From NCBI GenBank assembly GCA_016764835.1, contig JAESRD010000287.1, forward strand, positions 1 to 6,307: a stretch of DNA of 6,307 nucleotides. The letters are read 5' to 3'. Source of the DNA: Paracoccaceae bacterium. GTDB lineage: Bacteria; Pseudomonadota; Alphaproteobacteria; Rhodobacterales; Rhodobacteraceae. The notes under the pieces are model-generated. The model saw nothing but the letters and a program-made list of their open reading frames with translations, did not search any database and was not told where the DNA came from. The position numbers and the translations under genes are program-made. This document shows positions 1-4,044 of the stretch, in pieces; the stretch's first letter is position 1; every line of letters starts with the position of its first letter.

Positions 1-352
1 GCGGGGGGGGGGCCGCGCTTCGCTCGGCCTCTTCGCCCAGCTCAGCCTGCAAAAAGCGCTCAAAGGCGTCGAGATCTACCGGCTCCATCTGGCCAAAGCC
101 TTGCATCCAGACGCTGGCCGCGCGCAAAGCCCCCGGCTCTAGCTTGCACCACTTAACCCGGCCGCGCTTTTCTTGCGAGATCAGCCTGGCGCGGGCGAGG
201 ATGCCCAAGTGCTTTGAGATCGCAGCCAGCGACATCTCAAACGGCTCTGCCACATCGGTGACGGCCATGTCATCCTCAAGCAACATCGCCAATATCGCCC
301 GGCGGGTCGGGTCGGCAAGGGCGGCAAAAGCCAGATCAAGTGCGGTGCTCAT
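1..352 (-). CDS. ArsR-family winged-helix transcriptional regulator (3' end cut off by window)
   Basis: The reverse strand from an ATG at 352 stays open for 117 codons to the window edge, so the C-terminus is missing. The product is a small DNA-binding repressor of the ArsR/SmtB fold. Residues 10-21 (ALADPTRRAIL) are the hallmark first helix of this family. Residues 31-58 form the helix-turn-helix, with the recognition helix around SLAAISKHLGIL, and residues 59-72 form the wing (EKRGRVKWCKLEP). The metal-sensing ELCVCDL motif of classical ArsR is absent and only one cysteine is visible, so it is probably not an arsenic sensor. Family knowledge: ADPTRRAIL-type members are often co-transcribed with an SRPBCC/AHSA1 gene, which would lie off the left edge. 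It is transcribed divergently from the atp operon and has a likely operator at 385-400. The last codons at the window edge run through a ten-base G tract (3-12) that gives consecutive prolines. The family call is firm; the ligand is unknown. Confidence 0.88.
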   Translation of the reverse strand, partial: MSTALDLAFAALADPTRRAILAMLLEDDMAVTDVAEPFEMSLAAISKHLGILARARLISQEKRGRVKWCKLEPGALRAASVWMQGFGQMEPVDLDAFERFLQAELGEEAERSAAPPP

Positions 353-384
353 GGCGCCCTGATGCCGCAGCTGGGCTAATAACG

Positions 385-400
385 TCAACCAAAAGGTTGA
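385..400. promoter_or_regulatory. Inverted repeat, probable ArsR-type operator
   Basis: TCAACC-AAAA-GGTTGA is a perfect 6-bp inverted repeat with a 4-bp A-tract spacer, ending 33 bp upstream of the regulator's start codon. Size, symmetry and position fit an autoregulatory operator for a dimeric winged-helix protein, and AACC-N4-GGTT type sites are familiar for ArsR proteins of this subgroup. On the minus strand a TATTAG -10-like hexamer lies just beyond it, so a bound dimer would cover the promoter. Function is inferred; the repeat is seen directly. Confidence 0.6.
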
Positions 401-428
401 ATATCGGTATTTACGGCTCTGGGCGGGC

Positions 429-459
429 TTGGCGGGCATATTGGGCAGGTTGGCGGGCA
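429..459. repeat. 10-bp direct repeat with 21-bp period upstream of the atp operon
   Basis: TTGGCGGGCA occurs at 429-438 and again, unchanged, at 450-459. The 21-bp period is two DNA helical turns, which would place both copies on the same face of the helix. A shortened relative (TTGGGCA) lies between them at 441-447. The repeat sits in the non-coding divergent region between the regulator gene and atpI, so it could be a regulator binding site. It could equally be a chance product of local G-rich sequence. Confidence 0.35.
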
Positions 460-535
460 AGGTGCGCCGATGCTGTGCTAAAAATATATTTATTATCAGT
501 CACTTGGCCTGCGGCATCTTTGCGTTCCTGCGCTC

Positions 536-564
536 TTGACTCGCAGCCCCCCCGGCACTAGCAC
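536..564 (+). promoter_or_regulatory. Candidate sigma70-type promoter for the atp operon
   Basis: TTGACT (536-541) matches a -35 element well. A 17-bp spacer leads to TAGCAC (559-564), a weak -10 with three of six matches. Transcription would start near 571, giving a leader of about 20 nt before atpI. An AT-rich block farther upstream (479-498) contains TATATT (485-490) and TATTAT (491-496), which look like better -10 elements but have no good -35 partner at 16-18 bp. Which promoter is used cannot be decided from sequence alone. Confidence 0.3.
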
Positions 565-575
565 CATTGCGAACC

Positions 576-592
576 GAGAGGGGCCTTGGCCC
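576..592 (+). promoter_or_regulatory. atpI ribosome binding site overlapping a short hairpin
   Basis: GAGAGGGG (576-583) ends 9 nt before the ATG at 593 and is the reason for choosing that start over the in-frame TTG at 536, which has no such site. The final GGG is also the 5' arm of GGGC-CTTG-GCCC (581-592), a 4-bp GC stem closed by a CUUG tetraloop that ends directly against the start codon. This may reduce ribosome access. Confidence 0.55.
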
Positions 593-955
593 ATGCAAGA
601 TAACCTGCCACGCGACCTGTCTGATGATGCGCTGACCGCCCGCCTTGCGGCGCTGGATGCCAAGATCAAACAGGTGAAACACGCGCCACAGGAAACATCT
701 GCTCCGGAGGACGGCCATGCCCAAGCACAGCTTGCTTGGCGGATGGTAATCGAGCTTGTAGCCGGTATCGGCATCGGGTTCGGCATCGGATACGGGCTTG
801 ATACCCTCGCGGGGACCATGCCAATATTTCTGGTGATATTTATTTTTCTGGGGCTTGCGGCTGGTGTCAAAACCATGATGCGCTCGGCTCAAGAAGTGCA
901 AGAAAAAGGCAGCCTCGCGGCAGCCGCGGACGGTAAGGACGAAACACATGGCTGA
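593..955 (+). CDS. atpI: ATP synthase assembly protein AtpI
   Basis: A 120-residue inner-membrane protein of the AtpI family, which helps assemble the c-ring and the Fo sector and is not a structural part of the finished enzyme. The N-terminus (1-45) is polar and probably cytoplasmic, with a short helical, lysine-containing stretch. Two membrane segments follow at about 49-71 (glycine-rich, [13 protein letters not shown]) and 76-98 ([16 protein letters not shown]), then a charged tail. The paired glycine-rich hairpin and the GYGLD motif are typical of the family. The ATG at 593 is preferred because of the ribosome binding site at 576-583; an in-frame TTG at 536 would add 19 proline-rich residues with no support. 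It is the first gene of the Fo operon, and its last 8 nt overlap atpB, which implies translational coupling. Confidence 0.9.
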   Translation: MQDNLPRDLSDDALTARLAALDAKIKQVKHAPQETSAPEDGHAQAQLAWRMVIELVAGIGIGFGIGYGLDTLAGTMPIFLVIFIFLGLAAGVKTMMRSAQEVQEKGSLAAAADGKDETHG

Positions 956-1703
956 AGACGCACATGCAGAAGAAGGCGGGCTGGTTTTCCACCCGCTCGA
1001 CCAGTTCATTGTTAAGCCTTTGTTTGGCGACGGGCCGATCCACTGGTACACCGTTACCAATGCGACGCTCTGGATGGCGATGGCGGTTCTTTGTGTCGTG
1101 CTGCTCTTGGTTGTTGGCACGCGTGGCCGGGCAATCATCCCAACACGGGTACAGTCGGTTGCCGAAGGCATATATACTTTCGTCTATAAGATGGTCGAAG
1201 ATGTGACCGGCAAAGACGGCCTGAAATACTTCCCCTATATTATGACGCTGTTCCTGTTCATCTTGTTCGCCAACTTCCTTGGCCTGATCCCGATGAGCTT
1301 TGCCACAACCAGCCATATCGCTGTCACTGCAATCCTCGGCTTCGGCGTGTTTATCGCCGTCACCTGCCTTGGCTTCATCCTGCACGGCGTCAAGTTCCTG
1401 AAACTGTTCTGGATGTCTGATGCCCCCGCAGCCCTGCGGCCGGTCATTGCGATTATCGAGCTGATTTCCTACTTCGTGCGCCCCGTGAGCCACTCCATTC
1501 GTTTGGCGGGCAATATCATGGCGGGCCACGCGGTGATCAAAGTGTTCGCCGGCTTTGCTGCGATCACGCTTATTTCCCCGGTCTCGATCCTTGCGATCAC
1601 GGCCATCTACGGTCTCGAAGTGCTGGTTGCCGGCATTCAGGCCTATGTGTTTACCATTCTGACTTGCGTGTATCTCAAGGATGCTCTGCACCCCGCTCAC
1701 TAA
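948..1703 (+). CDS. atpB: ATP synthase Fo subunit a
   Basis: A 251-residue membrane protein forming the stator half-channels that pass protons to and from the c-ring. The signature segment 179-197 ([19 protein letters not shown]) carries the essential arginine R185, equivalent to E. coli R210, in SIRLAGN. Q231 in [10 protein letters not shown] corresponds to the conserved glutamine of the last helix. About five to six hydrophobic segments are visible, near 39-57, 96-116, 122-148, 164-178, 186-217 and 218-242, and [15 protein letters not shown] is typical of alphaproteobacterial a subunits. Length is normal for the group. The start ATG lies 8 nt after an AAGGAC ribosome binding site (934-939) within the end of atpI, overlapping that gene by 8 nt. 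Nothing appears to be missing or broken. Confidence 0.97.
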   Translation: MAEDAHAEEGGLVFHPLDQFIVKPLFGDGPIHWYTVTNATLWMAMAVLCVVLLLVVGTRGRAIIPTRVQSVAEGIYTFVYKMVEDVTGKDGLKYFPYIMTLFLFILFANFLGLIPMSFATTSHIAVTAILGFGVFIAVTCLGFILHGVKFLKLFWMSDAPAALRPVIAIIELISYFVRPVSHSIRLAGNIMAGHAVIKVFAGFAAITLISPVSILAITAIYGLEVLVAGIQAYVFTILTCVYLKDALHPAH

Positions 1704-1755
1704 GTTCAGACCTTTCGACACGACCTGCATTTTCCACATATCAAGGAGTAAGATT

Positions 1756-1992
1756 ATGGAAGGCGATATCGCACAAATGGGCGCCCTGATCGGCGCTGGC
1801 CTCGCAGCAATCGGTTCCGGCACTGCCGCTATCGGTGTTGGCCACGTTGCTGGCAACTATCTGTCAGGCGCTCTGCGCAACCCATCCGCAGCTGCGTCGC
1901 AGACTGCAACACTCTTCATCGGCCTTGCCTTTGCAGAAGCTCTGGGGATCTTCTCGTTCCTCGTAGCCCTTCTGCTTATGTTCGCCGTTTAA
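1756..1992 (+). CDS. atpE: ATP synthase Fo subunit c (proteolipid)
   Basis: A 78-residue helical hairpin that oligomerises into the proton-driven rotor ring. Helix 1 (about 9-38) has the glycine-rich packing motif, the polar loop is R41-N42-P43, and helix 2 (about 50-76) carries the essential carboxylate E61 in FAEALGIF. The residues aligning with Na+-binding Gln and Ser of sodium c-rings are V28 and A62 here, so proton coupling is expected. The ATG at 1756 is preceded by an AAGGAG site (1743-1748) at 7 nt, the strongest in the operon, which suits a subunit needed in many copies. The gene stands apart from its neighbours, with 52 nt before it and 93 nt after it; the latter gap contains a strong hairpin (2015-2049). 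Confidence 0.97.
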   Translation: MEGDIAQMGALIGAGLAAIGSGTAAIGVGHVAGNYLSGALRNPSAAASQTATLFIGLAFAEALGIFSFLVALLLMFAV

Positions 1993-2014
1993 AGAACACT
2001 GCAGGCTCCTTGAT

Positions 2015-2049
2015 GCGGCTGGGGTCGGGCGAAAACCCCGCCCCGCCGC
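2015..2049 (+). promoter_or_regulatory. GC-rich hairpin between atpE and atpX
   Basis: The 93-nt gap holds a long stem made of GCGGC (2015-2019) with GCCGC (2045-2049), GGGG (2021-2024) with CCCC (2041-2044), and CGGG (2026-2029) with CCCG (2037-2040). This gives 13 GC pairs with two single-T bulges on the 5' arm and a 7-nt loop. No T tract follows, so it is unlikely to be an intrinsic terminator. Its place just downstream of the c-subunit gene suggests an mRNA-stabilising or processing element that raises atpE over the stalk genes. The structure is read from the sequence; the function is inference. Confidence 0.5.
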
Positions 2050-2085
2050 TGACTGACCTGAACGACCATTCCCAGGAGGGACGAT

Positions 2086-2646
2086 ATGTCCGGCGAAACA
2101 TCAGAGGCGGCAGAACACGTTGTTGAGGGTGCAGCACATGCAGCCGAAGCTTCCAGTTCCGGCATGCCACAGCTCGACTTCTCGACCTTTCCGAACCAGA
2201 TATTCTGGCTGTTGGTGGCTTTGTTCTCCATCTACTACATCCTTAACCGGGTAGCGCTGCCGCGCATTGCGTCGGTTCTGGGCGAACGGGCAGGAACGAT
2301 TACCCATGATATTGCCGCTGCAGAAGAGCTGAAAAGCAAAGCCGCAGAGGCCGAGACCGCTTATGAGCAGGCGCTGACTGATGCGCGTGGCGAAGCGGCC
2401 AAGATTGTTGACGCGGCCAAAGCCGAAATCCAGCTTGAGCTGGACGCGGAATTGGCCAAAGCCGATGCAGAGATTGCAGCCCGTACCGCAGAGAGCGAAA
2501 CGGCGATTGCTGAAATTCGCGAGCAAGCCTCGGCCAGCGTCTCTGAAGTGGCCCGCGCCACGGCACGTGAGATTATTTCTGCGCTGGGCACCGGCGCAGA
2601 CCCAGCGGCTGCCGATGCAGCTGTTGATGCAGTAATGAAAGGGTGA
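2086..2646 (+). CDS. atpX: ATP synthase Fo subunit b' (second peripheral-stalk b-type subunit)
   Basis: A 186-residue protein that pairs with subunit b (atpF) to form the peripheral stalk tying F1 to Fo. It has an acidic, alanine-rich N-terminal extension (1-30), one membrane helix at about 36-56 ([18 protein letters not shown]), then a long alanine- and glutamate-rich coiled coil (about 60-170) and a short Ala/Asp tail. The [16 protein letters not shown] junction is characteristic of b' in phototrophs and alphaproteobacteria and separates it from plain b. The start follows AGGAGG (2074-2079) at 6 nt. It directly precedes atpF, as expected for the b'-b pair. It is also called atpG or atpF2 in some genomes. 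The sequence looks intact. Confidence 0.95.
   Translation: MSGETSEAAEHVVEGAAHAAEASSSGMPQLDFSTFPNQIFWLLVALFSIYYILNRVALPRIASVLGERAGTITHDIAAAEELKSKAAEAETAYEQALTDARGEAAKIVDAAKAEIQLELDAELAKADAEIAARTAESETAIAEIREQASASVSEVARATAREIISALGTGADPAAADAAVDAVMKG
2638..2643 (+). promoter_or_regulatory. atpF ribosome binding site within the end of atpX
   Basis: AAAGGG (2638-2643) lies 8 nt before the ATG at 2652 and favours that codon as the atpF start. The competing in-frame GTG at 2643 overlaps the site itself and the atpX stop (GTGA) and has no purine-rich sequence of its own at a proper distance. Confidence 0.55.
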
Positions 2647-2651
2647 ATGAC

Positions 2652-3233
2652 ATGCTTCACATCCTGAAAAATAAGTCGACCGGCGCATTGGTTTTGGCCA
2701 TGAGTGTTATGGCCTCACCGGCTTTCGCCGCCAGCGGCCCGTTCGTATCGCTGCACAACACCAACTTCGTGGTGTTGATCGCCTTCATCATCTTTGTCGG
2801 CATCCTGCTCTATTACGGCGTGCCCGGCATGGTTGGCAAAATGCTCGACCAACGCTCCGACACGATCCGCGCCGAGCTAGAAGAGGCCCGGGGGCTGCGC
2901 GAAGAAGCGCAAGCCTTGTTGGCCAGCTTTGAGCGCAAGCAAAAAGACGTGCAAGCGCAGGCTGACCGGATTGTTGCCAATGCCAAAGAGGAAACTCAGG
3001 CGGCAGCGGTACAGGCTAAAGCCGATATTGCGGTGCCTGTTGAGCGGCGGCTGGTAGCAGCGGGCGAGCAGATCGCCAGCGCACAGGCCTCTGCGGTAAA
3101 AGAAGTTCGCGATACGGCGATCACGGTTGCTGTTGAGGCGGCGCGCACTGTTGTCGGCGAGCAGATGGTTGCTGATCAGAGCGACCGGCTTGTGTCTGAG
3201 GCGATTGCAACGGTGGCTGAAAAGCTGCACTGA
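2652..3233 (+). CDS. atpF: ATP synthase Fo subunit b (with predicted signal peptide)
   Basis: A 193-residue peripheral-stalk subunit, partner of b'. Residues 1-26 look like a cleavable signal peptide: a basic start (HILKNKSTG), a hydrophobic core (ALVLAMSVMA) and an AFA-A cleavage site after residue 26. The membrane helix is at about 38-57 (NFVVLIAFIIFVGILLYY), followed by YGVPGMVGKMLDQR and a long coiled coil to the end. A proline at residue 129 (DIAVPVERR) interrupts what should be a continuous helix, which is unusual. The start at 2652 is chosen on its ribosome binding site; a GTG at 2643 would add only three residues and overlap the atpX stop. This is the last gene of the operon and is followed by a terminator at 3254-3281. 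No atpHAGDC genes follow, in line with the split Fo and F1 operons known in many alphaproteobacteria. Confidence 0.95.
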   Translation: MLHILKNKSTGALVLAMSVMASPAFAASGPFVSLHNTNFVVLIAFIIFVGILLYYGVPGMVGKMLDQRSDTIRAELEEARGLREEAQALLASFERKQKDVQAQADRIVANAKEETQAAAVQAKADIAVPVERRLVAAGEQIASAQASAVKEVRDTAITVAVEAARTVVGEQMVADQSDRLVSEAIATVAEKLH

Positions 3234-3253
3234 GCTAGGCGCATTAGAGTTTT

Positions 3254-3281
3254 AAAAGCCCGTGCAATTGCGCGGGCTTTT
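3254..3281. terminator. Rho-independent terminator of the atp operon, probably bidirectional
   Basis: AAAAGCCCG (3254-3262) pairs with CGGGCTTTT (3273-3281), and the stem continues inward through a T-G wobble and two GC pairs to an AATT loop, 12 pairs in all. It starts 20 bp after the atpF stop. The stem carries A4 on one side and T4 on the other, and the minus strand reads on into TTTTAAAA, so the same element can end transcripts arriving from the nucleotidyltransferase-like gene at 3427. Confidence 0.88.
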
Positions 3282-3426
3282 CGCGTTTGTAGGGTGAGCG
3301 TTAAGGTAATAGTCAAAGCTATCTGGGGTTTGAGCAGCTAACAATATTATCTTGGATGAATGGTGCCACAATTTAAAGTCGGCCTAATTCGGGTTTGGGA
3401 AATGAAGCCGTCGATCATTGTTATGG

Positions 3427-3918
3427 CTACTTTGCGGACAGACCTGCCATCAGCATTTGGGATTTGACAGCATCTTTTGCACGACCGCAAAGATCAAAAA
3501 TCTCTGCAAGTTCCTTGACCTCTGGTACGAAAACAGTTTGCTGCCTGACACAAATACTGGCCAACTTAGTGGGCCTCACCCAGTGCCACATTCCTCCAGC
3601 TCTAATTCGAAAATTTGCCAATACTTCAACGGGAGTTGGGCCAAGATTCGGGCGAAGAACATAGTCTGACTGAAACCGGGGAGATCTTGTATCTGCTTGA
3701 TTTTCTAGTGACAATTGCCCCATGAGCCAAGCGGCCGTCTCGGCGGAAACAACAATATCTATGTCGTTGATATTCCCAACATCGTATCCATGCAACGCCA
3801 TGGCTGCTCCGCCAAAAACAACCCATTCGTGGCCTTCGTTGTTGAAAAGAGAGGCGGTAGTTTCGAGTGTTTTAACAACGTCATTGCTTAACATTAGCGA
3901 CACCACAATTTCTGCCAT
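3427..3918 (-). CDS. Nucleotidyltransferase-fold protein (AbiEii/MNT-like), accessory
   Basis: A 163-residue soluble protein. Residues 32-57 read WVVFGGAAMALHGYD then NDIDIVV: a GG followed by a DxD metal pair (D52, D54) spaced as in the polymerase-beta-type nucleotidyltransferase superfamily. E98 in PVEVL could be the third carboxylate. The C-terminal GRAKDAVK (145-152) resembles the GRpKD motif of small stand-alone members related to AbiEii-type toxins. Substrate and role are unknown; abortive infection, toxin-antitoxin or housekeeping roles are all possible. The ATG at 3918 was chosen, but no good ribosome binding site is visible; a TTG at 3927 or an ATG at 3894 are alternatives. It is convergent with the atp operon. 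Hand counts give 21/60 GC at 3301-3360 and 23/60 at 3841-3900, against 40/60 at 4201-4260, which suggests recent acquisition. No partner gene is visible next to it: 3282-3426 and 3928-4044 hold no credible ORF. Confidence 0.72.
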   Translation of the reverse strand: MAEIVVSLMLSNDVVKTLETTASLFNNEGHEWVVFGGAAMALHGYDVGNINDIDIVVSAETAAWLMGQLSLENQADTRSPRFQSDYVLRPNLGPTPVEVLANFRIRAGGMWHWVRPTKLASICVRQQTVFVPEVKELAEIFDLCGRAKDAVKSQMLMAGLSAK

Positions 3919-3989
3919 TGTTGTCAATTCAACCCTAAGGGGGCAAGAGCAATTTGGACTCGAAACGGACAGTAATTGTGGTTCTCGGA

Positions 3990-4012
3990 ACGCCCGGCGG
4001 AGCCGGAAGCGC
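3990..4012 (-). terminator. Possible 3'-end hairpin after the 692-residue gene
   Basis: On the minus strand, 32 nt past the stop of the membrane-protein gene, CCGGC-TCC-GCCGG forms a 5-bp GC stem. It can extend by four pairs (GCGC with GCGT, one wobble) across a TT bulge. No T tract follows, so it is at best a weak or Rho-assisted terminator, or a 3'-end stabiliser. Confidence 0.3.
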
Positions 4013-4044
4013 CATGAAATAGGTTAAGCCGTCCCTGCCCCATC

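Noticed and set aside
500..1171. Minus-strand open frame across atpI and the start of atpB (223 codons).
   Set aside because: Antisense to two recognised genes, no ribosome binding site or conserved motif.
1704..1755. Gap between atpB and atpE examined for a promoter or structure.
   Set aside because: Apart from the strong AAGGAG site of atpE no promoter-like pair or stable stem was found.
867..1856. Long open frame (329 codons) on the minus strand across atpB.
   Set aside because: It lies antisense to the clearly conserved atpB and atpE, its product is rich in His, Asp, Arg and Asn as expected of an antisense GC-biased frame, and it resembles no family.
2643..3233. GTG at 2643 as the atpF start, with a GTGA overlap of the atpX stop.
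   Set aside because: The ATG at 2652 has a properly spaced AAAGGG site and the GTG does not. The difference is only three residues, so this remains a preference and not a proof.
3282..3426. Short frames (about 20 codons) in the gap after the terminator, searched for a small antitoxin partner.
   Set aside because: All are too short, with no convincing ribosome binding site or composition.
3395..3669. Plus-strand frames at 3395-3664 and 3418-3669 as a possible extra gene in the island.
   Set aside because: They are opposite the nucleotidyltransferase-fold gene, lack good ribosome binding sites and show no domain-like pattern.
3955..3967. On the minus strand CCGTTTCGAGTCC looks like a tRNA T-arm loop, suggesting a tRNA remnant or attachment site.
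   Set aside because: No pairing acceptor stem, anticodon arm or CCA end can be found around it, so it is best taken as chance.
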